A stretch of 64,000 bases of DNA, from NCBI GenBank assembly GCA_031216915.1, contig CM062297.1, forward strand, positions 536,384,971 through 536,448,970, written 5' to 3'. How positions within the stretch are numbered: position 1 is the stretch's first letter; the number at the start of each line of letters is the position of its first letter. Source of the stretch: Pictodentalium vernedei. Taxonomy: Eukaryota; Mollusca; Scaphopoda; Dentaliida; Dentaliidae. Positions 1 to 12,459 of the stretch are shown here, in pieces. Below the pieces are notes generated by a model. The model worked only from the letters and a program-made list of their open reading frames with translations, did no database searches and was not told the DNA's origin. A program made the position numbers and the translations under genes.

Positions 1-312
1 TTTCATCCTTGGATCCACCATTTCCATCATGATTTTGTGTCTGGCATCATTTTAACTGAGAATATAAGCACAGATATCAGTGAGATGTTACTGATAGAAG
101 GGCCAAACAAAGAATGATTTATTGGCGCCAGATTCGGTGACTTCTTGGCGTCTGCGCATGCGCGGAGGGTAAAATGTATGGAGGGCCAGATACGACTTCT
201 AACTTTCGGTTTTGCATGCAAATTTTGGGGATTGGGGGGCAAAATTTGTGTTTGGCCCTAGATATTTTTGAGTTAGCACCAGCTAAGTCTGGATCACTGG
301 TTACAGAATGAA
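1..312 (-). mobile_element. 5' inverted terminal repeat of a DIRS element extending left of the window
   Basis: This stretch closely matches the high-coordinate terminal repeats of the other DIRS copies (15054-15371, 42121-42473). It shares the motif gtgtctggcatc, the palindromic tgcgcatgcgcg (153-164), ggggattggggggcaaaatt, and the outer end agctaagtctggatcactgg. In all copies the genes run on the minus strand and this repeat lies upstream of gag, so it is the 5' end of an element whose body is outside the window. The sequence changes at about 310 to H1-type units, which marks the insertion edge. Confidence 0.8.
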
Positions 313-804
313 AATATGAACCTACGGACTTGGCTTTAACAAACTTATACCTCACCTCCCTAAGGATAGTGTATACCAAATATCAAAAGATTCTGACTGG
401 TGGATGTGAAGAAGAAGATTTTGGAAGAATATTCCTCATATTGAACTAAGTTATAATTCGGGCGTCCACAGGAAGCCCAAATATGAAACCAGAGACTTGC
501 CTTAAGCAAACTTGAATCTCACCCCCTAAGGATGCTGCATACCAAATATCAAAACATTCCAACTGCTAGATCTGAAGAAGATTTTTAAAGAAAATACCTC
601 ATTTTGAACGAAGTTATAATTCAAGCTCCCACAGTGAGCCCAAATTTGAACCCAGGGACTTGGCTTGAACAAACTTGAATCTCACCCCCTAAGGATGCAG
701 CATATCAAAAGATTCTGATTGGTGGATCTGAAGAAGAAGATTTTTAAAGAAATTCCCTCATATTGCACCAAGTTAAAATTCAGGCTCCCATGGGGTGCAC
801 AAAT
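310..804 (+). repeat. H1-family tandem units (about 3 monomers)
   Basis: About 165-bp units carrying 'gggacttggcttgaacaaactt', 'ccaaatatcaaaa' and 'gaagaagaagattttt'. They are the same units that build the arrays at 24.6-26.6 kb and 43.5-45.8 kb. The block is cut on the left by the DIRS terminal repeat and on the right by element H4. It has no coding capacity; short ORFs here are chance readings of the repeat. Confidence 0.8.
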
Positions 805-3015
805 AACAAGAGGGATGTTACATCCCAACGCTCACCTACATTCGCGCTTGATAATGTCGTTCCAATGTAACATGCCTAATATTTAGTTAATATAAATCAT
901 TAACTAGGCATCAAATGATTAATGTGGTTTATGTGATGGCTTTGGAAAGTCTATATTTCTGCATTTATTATATATCAATTCAACATAGAATCATTGGATA
1001 CATCTTTTAGAAATGTTTATGATTAAGAATATGAATCGTGAGGCCAGATATTACATCATAAATAAGAATTAGGAAAGGCTTTCATAAATCACTGAAATTT
1101 TAACTGAAGTACATTCATTGGTTAAAGAGGAGTTGCGGAAAAACATTCGTTCAAGAAAGTGACTATAAGTCCCAACAAAAATACATCACATCAACAACTA
1201 AAATAAGCCATAATGTTACTAGTTACAAGTATGAGAAAGTATTAAATAATAAAAAAAAAAAGTTAAAAAATTTTTTTTTTAAAGAAAGTGAATATAAGTC
1301 CCAAAAATCCCCGTCAAATTCCTCAAATATGCATGTAATAAGGGCGCAACGTTACCGCAATGTAGTTCAGTAACCCATGTGTACAATATCAATTGCCTGG
1401 AAAGACACATAGAAACAGAACTCACCTTAACACCTCACCTTAACACAAACTTTTAGAACTTAAAATTGAGTAAGACAAAAACGTGAACATTGTGACTGAA
1501 AAAAAGAAAAGAAATCAGTTAAATTTCTGCATACAGTAGGGTTAATACCTACCATTGTTATTGAAATGAGAAAATAAACAGTAATGAGAGGTGAAGGCAC
1601 CACAATCTGCACAAAAGCGGACTTTAACGCAAATTCTTACAACACCTAAATGCTAATTCTTACAACAAGTTTTGGCAGAAAATCAGCCTCAAATTCCTCA
1701 AATATGCATGTAATGAGGGTTAAATATTACTGCAATGGAGTTCAGTAACCCAAGTGCAGAATATTAATCGCCTGGAAAGACACATAGAAACACAACTCAC
1801 CTAAACACAAAGTTTACAAAGTTTTACAACTTAAAATTTACTAAGTCCGAGAAAAACATGAAAATTTTGACTGAAAAAAAAGAAAATTTCCGTTAAATTT
1901 CGGCATACAGTAGGGTTAATACCTACAGTTGTTATTGAAATATGAAAATCAACAGTAATGAGAAGTTAAAGCAGCACAATCTGCACAAAAGCCGACTTTA
2001 ACGCAAATTCTTACAACACCTAAACGCAAATTCTTACAACTTTTGGCAGAAAATTTTAGGTGAAATTTGGAAAAAGGTCATAGTATCAGGGTTAAATACT
2101 GTTCTGATAGTCTCCTACAACCTACATAAGCAATATCAAAGGCCTGAGCTCACTGATCTTTGAGAACTCACCTTAACACCTCACCTTAACACAACTTAAA
2201 ATTTACTAAGTCCGAGAAAAACATGAAAATTTTGACTGAAAAAAAAGAAAATTTCCGTTAAATTTCCGCATACAGTCGGGTTAATACCTACAGTTGTTAT
2301 TGAAATATGAAAATCAAGAGTAATGAGAAGTTAAAGCACCACAATCTGCACAAAAGCTGACATTAACGCAAATTCTTACAACACCTAAACGCTAATTCTT
2401 ACAACAAGTTTTGGCAGAAAATCAGCCTCAAATTCCTCAAATATGCATGTAATGAGGGTTAAATATTACTGCAATGGAGTTCAGTAACCCAAGTGTAGAA
2501 TATTAATCAGTTGGAAAGACACATAGAAACACAACTCACCTAAACACAAAGTTTACAAAGTTTTACAACTTAAAATTTACAAAGTCCGAGAAAAACATGA
2601 AAATTTTGAGTGAAAAAAAAGAAAATTTTCGTTAAATTTCTGCATACAGTAGGGTTAATACCTACAGTTGTTATTGAAATATGAAAATCAACAGTAATGA
2701 GAAGTTAAACCAGCACAATCTGCACAAAAGCTGTCTTTAACACAAATTCTTACAACACCTAAACGCAAATTCTTACAACAACTTTTGGCAGAAAATTTTA
2801 GGTGAAATTTGGAAAAAAGTCGTAGTTTCAGGGTTAAATACTGTTCTGATAGTCCCCTACAATCTACATATGCAATATCAAAGGCCTGAGCCCACTGATG
2901 TTTGAGAAATTAACCTTAACATTAAATCTTACAATATTGGACACGCCGGACGCCAACGCTGACGCCCGAGGTTATCACAATAGCTCACCACATCTTACAG
3001 ATGTAGGTGAGCTAA
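805..3015 (+). mobile_element. Helentron-like non-autonomous element H4 with about 370-bp internal tandem repeats
   Basis: The 5' end is aacaagag followed by the palindrome gggatgttacatccc (812-826) and subterminal repeat gctcacctacat (830-841). The 3' end is a hairpin: proximal arm 2982-2995, distal arm atgtaggtgagc (3001-3012), then taa. The 5' repeat and the 3' distal arm are perfect 12-nt reverse complements. The interior holds about four units of roughly 370 bp; 'gggttaatacct' recurs near 1539, 1907, 2278 and 2652. A 5' aacaag start, a 3' hairpin ending CTAA and paired subterminal repeats fit Helentron/HINE-type elements. No transposase or Rep-helicase is encoded. Confidence 0.75.
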
Positions 3016-5540
3016 AAATGTACCGAAGCTGAATTTTTCAATTTAACACCCTTATTTCGTCAGAATTGGCAAAAAACTGCCAAAATTGGGGTTTATCGTC
3101 ACTTTCTCGAAACACGTCTTGTAGATTTTTTTTAAACATTCCTCATTGCTAGACATATTAGGCAATGCAAATGGTAACCCTCCACAGGCTGCCAAACATT
3201 GAAATTTTGATGAAATGGGCTGTTTTTGGGCCCCCACAGCACCCAAACGATACCCGAGAGATAAACATAACTTCCTTTATTGGAAGTGGAATTCACCGAG
3301 GATCATTTTTGTGAAAAAAACCAAGCGTTAACCCGTTTTCGGCTGGTTAAACAGCAATACTCCCAAAAAGCTCAAAACTTCATGTTTTCCATGGATTTCT
3401 CTAAACGAGTCTTGTAGATTTTCAAGAAAAATTGGTCACTCCCAGGTCTTGGTGTGACATTACAAGTTGCATGGACATAATATTCCGGTCAGCATTAGTT
3501 AACCCTCCCGGGGCTGCTAAAGGTAGAAATTGTGATAAAATGGGCTGTGTTTGGACACCAACAGCACCCAAACGGTATACCGCAGACAAAGGGGCCTTCA
3601 TTTATCCAACACAAAATTGATAGAAAAACATTTTTAAAGTGGTAAGGGTATTCAAAAGTTGACGTCTTAACCCATTTTTTAAAGCGGAGGTACCCATTAA
3701 AATCTTAAAATACACGTTTTCTGTGGATTTCTCTAAAAACATCTTGTAGGTTTTCAAGAACAAATCGGCTATTCGCAGGTCTTGGTGTGACATTACAAGC
3801 TGCATGGACAAAATATTCCGGTCTTCATTAGTTAACCCTCCACGGGCTGCTAAACGTCAAAATTGTGATAAAATGGGCTGTATTTGGACACCGACAGCAC
3901 CCAATGGGTACCCCACAAAGACAAGTGTCTTCTTTTATCGAGCACACAATTTATACGGAAACATTTTTGTAAGTAGTAAGGGTATTCAAAAGTCAAAGTC
4001 TTAACCCATTTTGGGCAGGCTAAAGAGTGATATCCCTTAGAAGCTTTAAATTCCCATTTTCTGTGAATTTCCCTAACCGTAATTTGTAGGGTTTCAAGAA
4101 AAATTGACTATTCGTAGGTCTTTATGTGACATTACAAATTTCAGGGACAAAATACTCCGCTGAGCGTTTATTAACCATCTACAAACTGCCAAGCATCGTA
4201 ATTTTGTTGACATGGTCTGTTTTCGGACACGCACAGCACCCAATGTATACATGAGAGATAAACATAATCTCCTTTGCTGAAAGTGGAATTCACAGGGCAC
4301 CATTTTTGTAAGTAATCAGGGCATTCAAAAAAACAAGCGTTAACCCGTTTTGGGGTGGTTAACAGGGATACCCATCGAAAGCTTAAAAAAACTGTTTTCC
4401 CTGGATTTCTTTACAAACATCTTGTAGGGTTTTCAAGAGGAAATGGCCGTTGTTAGGTCTTGGTGTCACATTACCAGCTGCATGGATAAATTATTCTGGT
4501 AGGCATTTGTTAACCCTCTATGGGCTGCTAAATGGAAAAAAAATTGAAGAAGTTGTCTGTTTTTGGACACCAACAACATCAAATGGGAATGCAACAGAGA
4601 AACGTAACTTCTTTTACCGGACGGAAAATTGATAGGAAAACATTTTTGTAAGTAGTGAGGGTATTCAAAAACCGAGGTCTTAACACATTGTCGACTGGTT
4701 AGGGAGATATACCCCTTAAAAGCTTAAAATTCCCGTTTTCTGTGGATTTCTCCAAAAAAATCTAAGAAGTTTTCAAAACAAATTGACCATTTGCAGGTCT
4801 TTGAGCGACATTACAAGTTGCATGGACAAAATATTCCAGTAAGCATTAATAAACCCTCCAGAGCCTGCCAAGTATATAGACATTCTGAGAAAATGGGCTG
4901 TTCTTGAGCACCAATAACACCCAATGTGTACATGCATGATAAACATAACCTCCCTCATAGGAAGTGGAATTCACCGAGGATCATTTTTGCAAGTAATGAA
5001 GGTATTCATAAAACCAAGCATTAAACCGTTCAGGGCAGGTTACACATCGATACCCCTCAAAAGATTAAAAATTCATGTTATCCGAGGTTTTCTCTAAAAA
5101 CATCATGTAGATTTTCAAGAAAAATTGGCGATTCTCAGATCTTAGTGCGACAGTACAAGTTGCATGTACAAAATATTCCAGTAAGCATTTGTTAACCCTA
5201 TGTAGGTTCTCAAACACAAACATTTTGATAAAATGGGCTGTGTTTGCATACTCGCAGCACCCAAAGTTAAGAGGAGAAATCAGCATAAGTAAAAGTAGAA
5301 TTCACTGAGAATTATTTTTGTAAGTATCAAGTGCATTCAAAAAAATAACACTTAACCCGTTTTGGGCTGGATAAACAATAATACCCATCAAAAACTTATT
5401 TCTCTGAAAACATTTCGTAGATTTTAAGAAAAAATGGCCATTCGCAGTTTTTGGTGTGAAATTACAAGTTGCATGAATAAATATTCCTGTTAGCACTTGT
5501 TAACCTTCTACAAGCTGCCAGACATCAATATTTTGGATAC
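3016..5540. repeat. Tandem array of about 335-bp units (7-8 copies)
   Basis: The motif 'aaatgggctgt' or variants recurs near 3215, 3539, 3873, 4212, 4552, 4893 and 5229, a spacing of 324-341 bp. Each unit also has 'cttgtag.ttttcaagaaaaa', 'tgacattacaagttgcatgga' and 'gttaaccct'. Units are visibly diverged. The array begins directly after the 3' end of H4 and has no recognisable termini of its own, so it may be a satellite or the core of a truncated element. Short ORFs across it are repeat translations. Confidence 0.8.
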
Positions 5541-5936
5541 ATTTGAGATAAAATGGAAACATTTTCAAATAGACAAAGCACTCAGTAGGTATGTGTCAAA
5601 CAAACGTAACTCCTAAAAAAATTTGAGACTACTATACTCGCCCTTCTCATAACATCAATGAAGGAACTTTAGTGAGACAGTTAAAAACAATTCATCAGAC
5701 ACTGTGGGGTCAGGAAAAGTCATGGACTCTAATCGGGGAAAAGCCATGATTCTCCAGATCCATAAAGTCTAGTTTGTCTTAAAATTGACCGAAACGCATA
5801 AAAAACAAAAACAAAAATTCCAGACTTTGGTCCAAAATTTTCTAAGTCCCATGCGGACCCCAAATTTTCAGTGTAAAAAAAAAAAAAATTTTGTCTTAAA
5901 ATTGACCAAAACGCATAAAAAACCAAAAAGTTAAAA
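5541..5936. other. Non-coding flank with about 110-bp repeat units
   Basis: Up to about 5770 nothing is recognised. From about 5775 there are two units of 'cttaaaattgaccgaaacgc' plus 'tttggtccaaaattt'. The same units resume at 15372 on the far side of DIRS copy A and also occur inside H1c (about 29510-29710). This is therefore the split target into which DIRS A inserted. Confidence 0.6.
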
Positions 5937-6230
5937 AATTTATAGTAATTTATTTATTTTTTATACTTACCAATGACCCAGACTTAGCTGGTGCTAACTC
6001 TAAAATATTTAGGGCCAAACACAAATTTTACCCCCAATCCCCAAAATTTGCATCTAAAACCGAAAATTACATGTCCTATATGGTCCTCCATAGTTTTACT
6101 CCGCTGCGCATGCGCAGTGTCAAGGAGGTCTCGCAATTGGTGCAATTATCATTCTTACAACCAGTGCCTGGTAAGCGTTATGTACTCAGCGGGGAGGTAT
6201 GAGTTCCCAACTCATGGGAGGGCCATCCCC
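5937..6230 (-). repeat. 3' inverted terminal repeat of DIRS A
   Basis: Starts tatagtaattta and reads through 'accaatgacccagacttag' and 'ggccaaacacaaatttt' to the palindrome ctgcgcatgcgcag (6104-6117). Its reverse complement is found at 15165-15352. A further palindrome, atgagttcccaactcat (6199-6215), is conserved at the same place in copies C and E. Confidence 0.85.
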
Positions 6231-6312
6231 GTCTGGGTCATTGGTTAGCATAAAAAATATATAAATTACTATAAATTTTTTAACATTTTTATACTGTACC
6301 AATGACCCAGAC
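6231..6312 (-). repeat. DIRS A internal complementary region (fused element ends)
   Basis: The left half, gtctgggtcattggttagc onward, is the reverse complement of the element's low-coordinate terminus. The right half, ending 'tactgtaccaatgacccag', is the reverse complement of its high-coordinate terminus. That is the composition expected of the DIRS internal complementary region, which in the DIRS1 model templates completion of the ends and circularisation. It sits next to the 3' repeat, downstream of the recombinase gene, as in DIRS1. Confidence 0.8.
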
Positions 6313-6907
6313 TTAGCTGAATAGTAAAAAGGTTGGAGGGCCTAGGACATAAAGAAAATCCAATAGACTCAACTACATATAACAGAATTATCCCCTCGAG
6401 GAGAAAGGAGAAATAGGCTTTACATCTATCTTTCTATTTGCATCAAAACGAGAAAGACACAACACCATTCTGTAATTGAGCACAATAACATCAATGATCT
6501 CTATTAACCTCCAGTATAACCTGTTATGCTAATTATTTTTAAAGGAAAGCCAATAAATAAAGGAAGTCCAGAGAAATGAGACTCTTTATACTCATTAAAA
6601 GTGTCCGAGGACTGTAAATTAATGCCCGTATGACATGTGACATATAAAAATGCTTCACACCGAGCTACACTTTAAAAATATTACATGGATGAGTAAACAT
6701 TAGCTTTACACTTTAAAATCATCCCGGTACCGACTAAAATTACTGACTCCAGGGGAGGTATTCCCTAGCTTTTCACTATAAAGCAGGTGACCTAAGGGAA
6801 CACCCCCCCCCCCCCTTTCCCCTTGATCAAATACTCCAGAGAGAAGAGGGCAACAGGACAGAGTCACTGCCAGAACCGAAAGCCTACATAACTATAGTTG
6901 CAACTGT

Positions 6908-7177
6908 TTAGTGGACGACATTCTGAACAACAGATAACGGACCTAAACAATGCAGATATCCAGAAATGGACTCAATATTTCTAAGGTACAAATTCGTGAA
7001 CGTGGAAGGCTGAAACCAATATGCAGCCCTCATTAGATCTGTAATAGCAACACTATTAGCGTAAGCCCATGATGTAGAAAGAACTCTTACTTCATGAGCT
7101 GAAATCTTAAGCACAGACTGCTGATTGAAGATATTATCATAAGCAGTACTGATAGTTAATTGAATCCATCTAGCCAT
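6908..7177 (-). pseudogene. DIRS A tyrosine recombinase, C-terminal remnant
   Basis: An 89-codon reading encodes the end of a phage-integrase-like recombinase: 'SAHEVRVLSTSWAYANS' carries the H-x-x-R box, and 'STFTNLYLRNIES' carries the nucleophilic tyrosine. The N-terminal SAM-like domain and the first catalytic arginine are missing. Just upstream (about 7196) the sequence jumps directly into the RT tail region, and about 0.75-0.85 kb present in copy E is absent. Sequence from 6313 to 6907 is the non-coding 3' region. Confidence 0.8.
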
Positions 7178-7295
7178 AGAATGGACTGAAATGTGGAGGA
7201 AGCTTCCACGGCATATCCCACAACAGACATCTGAGTAGATTAATCTACGGTCTTTGTGGAGATAGAGATGCTACCAACAGAATTTTGCATTGAGA

Positions 7296-8855
7296 TTATT
7301 TAACTTGAGCAATATCTGCTGAATCAACGGCGCTGGAAGATACGCATATCATATTATTCCATCTCACGAGATCAATAGAGCGTCTACTGCAAACGCGCGA
7401 AGATCCGAACATGGTGACACATACATCTGCAACTGATTGTTGAGATGCGTCGCAAATAAGTCGATCATTGGCCGCTCTCCTTGGTAGCAAATCTGATTGA
7501 ATACTCATTTGTTGAAAGTCCATTCTGACGGCAACAAGCGGCCCCTCCGTGAAAGGAGTCTGCTAATATGTTCAGACGACCCGGAATATGACGGACCAAT
7601 AGGAAAACTTGATGTTCTAGTACAAACAGAAGGATTCATTCCGTTAACTTGAATAACAGAATGGAAAGAGTGCCTCCCTGGTTCCGAAAATACGCTAAAT
7701 CCGTCGAAATTGTCGGACAGAATTTGCACGTGAGCATTCTAAATAACGTTCATCCAATAACGTAGCGCAAGCCAAAATGACATCATTTCTTGATGTTTAT
7801 GTGCTTGATTAGGAACTACGGATCCCAAAGACCCTGGCACTTCAAATCTGTTGGGCTCAATGATGCGTCCCAACCCGTTTGACTGGCATCCGTCAAAACT
7901 GTAAAACTCGGATCCGGCAATTGCAGTGGAACTCCCTGAGTTAACCACTGAAAATCTGCCCAAGCCTGAATCTCTTATTCACTTGATTTGACAAGAAGAT
8001 GTCTGTATCGAGCGAAAGAATCTTCACCCTCCAATTCTGGGTCAGAAGAAATTTGGAGAGGACAAGTGCGTAGCCGCCCCATCGGAATAAAATCGCGGCA
8101 GCTCCGCACAAACCTATCAGTCTCATGAGATCTCTCGCTGAAACCTTGTCTGAGTGAAGACAATAGCGAGCATAACAACTGATTAATTTCGCTCTGGTTA
8201 ACGGCAGATGAACAAGAATGCTGTACATCTTGAAGCTCATCCCCCGGTGGGTAAATGACTTGGACGATACCAGATCCGACTTCTCCTCATTTACTTTTGA
8301 AACCGAGACATCGGAGCAATAGAAGCAGATTCTGCACATCGTTCTGAAGCGTTAACTCATTGCCGTACCTCTGAAGAATGTCGTCCAGGCAGGCCGACGT
8401 TATCGTAGATGAAGGAGCTCGGAAATGAGTCATTACTGAGTTCATTATTCGAGTGAAAGCCCAGGGGGCTAGATTCAGACCGAAGCACATTGCTCGGAGC
8501 TGATACACGACTCCTATGAGGAAGCGAAGATACTTTATGAACGCCTGATGTACCATGACGTGAAAGTACGCATCTTGAGATCTATGCATGTAGCATAGTC
8601 GTACACCCGAATACTCGCTCTGACCGATCGGATGGTCTCCATATAGAAACTTGGAGACACGATCAGCTTATTTATCCAGCTCAGATTTATGAGTGGACGG
8701 AATGAGCCGTTTGGTTTTGGAACCAGAAAAGGACGGTTGTAGAAACCTGGAAATTCCTGGATTTCTACGATCTCTATCGCGATCATTCCAGAAGAGACTG
8801 GACTTCTGATGGAAGCGAGCCTCTTTCTTGTGGACTTGACAGAAGCTGAGTCCAT
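7296..8855 (-). pseudogene. DIRS A reverse transcriptase-RNase H, frameshifted
   Basis: Read in several frames. RT fingers and palm lie at 8535-8855 ('FYNRPFLVPKPNGSFRPLI', 'LSWINKL') and 8287-8589 ('CFGLNLAPWAFTRIM', 'CLDDILQRY'). The catalytic box is CLDDIL where DIRS elements usually have YLDDIL-type. The remainder (7296-8339) covers the connection and RNase H-like region and the DIRS-typical 'LICDA'-type tail segment. Several frameshifts and stops make it non-functional. In intact DIRS elements this polyprotein copies the RNA into DNA and removes the template. Confidence 0.8.
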
Positions 8856-8869
8856 CTTAGACTTCGAGT

Positions 8870-11815
8870 TAAGGAATGTTTTCGTTTGAAGGACAATTTA
8901 GTCCTTCCGAAATCATCCCTCGAATCCAAGACGTCCGTAATCTACTCCCAATTGATTGAGAAACTCAACCGTCTTCCGCTCACTGGAACACGATAGAGGT
9001 TAATACCATTACCTCCTGGTCTTGCAAGGCTTGCGGAAGAAGAAACCATGTCCTCCATGGCCCGCACCTCGACCCATCGACCTAGGGGCGTCTGACCGGA
9101 TGTCTCGGCCAGTATTACGGCCCCTACCTGAGTTGCTACTCTGACGGTCTCTAGCTAGAGTAAGACCTAGAGGACGCATAGGAACCTCTATAGGAACTTC
9201 CCTTGGACGTATTCGCCCCAGAAGTGCCTGTCCTACTTTTCTCCACTAAATCCGACTGTATGGAAGCGGATTTGAATAGCATAGAGTCTGAAGCTTTCTT
9301 AGTTATCTGATCATAGATTGCGGTTACTTGCCGTCGAAGAGAAACTCTCCGGAGACCGGAGCGACTCTGAGAGAGTTTTTCACCTTACTATCCACACGCA
9401 TGGATGTAGCCAGGGCCGCGTCACGTCTAACCAACTCCATATCGCCACTAAAAGGGCGGAGTTATACGTGGAGAATGCTAAGGCCCTTGAAAGAACTCTT
9501 AAGGAGGTTGTACATCCTGGAATTCTTTTTCCTTTGAGACGTAATGATAACGCTCTGGTAAGGTGATCTGCATACGATAATGCGTCTAAACTAACCTTGC
9601 TAGACGATATTGTCAGTTCCAACATCGTGGTTGGAATTGACATAGACGACAGTATAGACAATACTAGGTCTTCAGTCTGGTCGTCTAGATGCAGAGAAAC
9701 TCTCAGAATGTTCTGTCCTTCCATTTCGAAATTATTCCTTGAATTGATGAAAGGCAGATGTAGAGCATTTGCCGATAAAAAAAAAACGGACCTGCCCGTT
9801 TAGGTATTAAGTTATATATAGCGTCATTCAACAGTTCAAATGTCCGTGAGACATTTCTGGACTATGTCGGCAACTGAGGGACGATGTCCCTAAACCGATA
9901 AGAATTCTGTGTCCAGTGGCGCGATCAGTCTCTTATCCAGCAATGCAGCATTTTTGGTCCAGAGGAACAACGTCAGATGATAATGCCGGATGCACTCTAC
10001 GGCAATTATGTTGTTCCGAAAGGGAAAAATACAACTCCTCCGTATCCCTTTCACCATCCTGTCGGACCACTTGTAATTCTTGGTCATCCGTGCCTGAACC
10101 TGCGGCGGAACATACCAACTCAGTTTCCTCGGATAATTCCTGATCCGACAGAGTTACTGTCGGTTGCTGAGATGCTGTGATAATTTGTGCTATCTGCGAT
10201 ATCATGTCCGTGACGGAGGCCTGTGGAGCTGCAGTCTTACAGGATTTAGCCGCTGGAAGCTCCTTGGACGTTGACTCCTGCATACTTCTTATATGCGAAC
10301 GTCCGGAGTATGAAGGCCTCGTATCCTTGGCTACCGGATGATGTGACCTGGTCGCCGTAGAATCCCTGGTCGGCAATGTTGGTTGAATATCACTGGTCAC
10401 GTAGCCAAGGTGTGGTCACGTGTGCTGCCGTGAGGATGAGGAAGCCGAAAGAGCAGACTCTCCAGACTGTCTATATAACGGAGCGTCCCGAGCGGTGGAC
10501 ATATGCTCCGACTGAGGAACGTTTTGTACCACAACATCTGGGCCCAGATGTTGTAGTACGAGAGAGGGACCTCTCTCGCTCACAACCCGGATGGCCCTGG
10601 ACAAGCTAGGAACCGGACTAATAGGCTTCCTCCATACCATCCTCGTATCCGTTGTCACTGGGTGTGCACATTGTATTTTATAGTGGTCGCATCACCCAAA
10701 TCTCCTTCCTGGACCGCAACGGACGAACACAGCTGCTGAGCCATTTGATGAATGGTCATTACACCGGGCAAGCTAGCAGACGCCAATGCCGTCGGTCCTA
10801 CTTGGGACCTCTTAGGCAATTGACGTATCTGCATGAGCACTTTTACCGCTAGCTCTTCATTTGACTGTGACGATGGAAGCACACTTTACGAAGACATCAC
10901 GGTTACATCACCTTGTTCATATTACTCAATGAGACCTGTGGAGCCGCGGTCCTACGTAATTATCCGCTGGATGCTCCAGATACGTTCATTCCTGAATTTA
11001 AATAATATGCGAACGTCCCAACTAGAAAGGTCTTGTATCCTTGGCTAGCAGATGGAGTGACCTGGTCGACGTGTATTCCTTGGTCGGCGAAGCAGGAGCA
11101 CCAGGGACGTTCAACCCTGCATTTATATAATATGCGAACGTTTGTGTTGATGTGAGGATGTGGAATCCAATATAACAGCCGCGTCGGGCTGTCTATGCGA
11201 CGGAGCATCCCGAGCAGGAGGAGTAGATGTAAGCTCCGACTAACGAACAACATCGCAGCGCAGATGTTGATGCAAGAGAGAGGGGCCTCTCTCGCTCACG
11301 ATCCGGGTGGACCTGGACGAGCTAGCTACCGGACTGACAGGCTTCCTCCATACTATCCTCGGATCTGTCGTTACTGGGTGTGCACATTCGATGTTTTATA
11401 GTGCTCGCATCACCCAATCTGCTTCCCTGGACCGCAACGGACGAACCCGGATGCCGATCCATTCGACACCGGGCAGACTAGCAGACGATCAATGCCTTCG
11501 ATCCTACTAGGGAACTCCCGGCAATTGTCGTAATACCTTGAGCACTTTGCGCTAGCCCTAATATTGCAACGACGGAGACACACTTGTTGAAGACATCACG
11601 GAAACATCACTCTGAATTCTGAAAAAGAAACTGATAAAATAGAATGACACTGCGGAGAGAGGACCGGAATAGACCCCTCACCGCTAACAAAATACCGTGA
11701 CACACGTCTCCAACGTTGTCATTCCAATCAACACACACAGAGCAAGAATTAGTGCAAATACATTGAACCTGAGAATTAGAGGAAGATATCCTCGCATTAC
11801 AATTTGAACAATATT
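8870..11815 (-). pseudogene. DIRS A gag-like region, heavily degenerate with tandem duplication
   Basis: Homology to the gag of copies C and E is visible in fragments. The N terminus near 11815 reads 'MKKYCSNCNARISSSN' with further CxxC-type cysteines and 'CVDWND', matching copy C. The middle (9933-10400) carries 'LSDQELSEETEL' and the acidic 'DDQELQVVRQDGERDTEE' segment. About 700 bp is duplicated in tandem (about 10237-10940 and 10960-11610; 'tatgcgaacgtcc' and 'ggaccgcaacggacgaac' occur in both). Frames are broken everywhere. The role, by analogy with other DIRS elements, is a structural nucleic-acid-binding protein. Confidence 0.65.
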
Positions 11816-11826
11816 TTTTCATCAAG

Positions 11827-12415
11827 AAAAAATAGGCCGATGAAATCGTCAGATGTGTACCAATATGCGCAACTAGTCGAAAGCTGTATGGTGGAGGGCC
11901 ACCACGGATGCCGACATTATGTACACCATACATGGTATGGGTACATATAGAAATGGATTGGAGGTGTGTCTAATTTGATGGATAAAGGGTTAAAATCTCC
12001 AGATCAAATTATCAGATTTACATAAAAAACTATACAGCACGGCACATCAGTAACCTGAATACATATATAAAGTAACATGACAATCGGATTAATATTTTTT
12101 GAGTTACCAAAGGGATTGGAGAAATTTTCAATTTGAAGGATAAAGGGTTAATATCTCAGGATCAAAACAACAGATTTACACAAAGAACTATACAGCTTGG
12201 CACATCAGTAACCTGAACACAAATATAAAGTAACTTGACAATCCACGCAATATTATTCAAGTTATCGAATGCCAAAGGGATTGAAGGAATTTTCAATTTG
12301 AAGGATAAAGGGTTAATATCTCGGTATCAAAACATCAGATTTACACCAAAAACTATACAGCTCGGCAAATCAGTAACCTGAACACAAATATAAAGCAAGC
12401 AAGCAAGCAAGCAAG

Positions 12416-12459
<44 letters not shown>

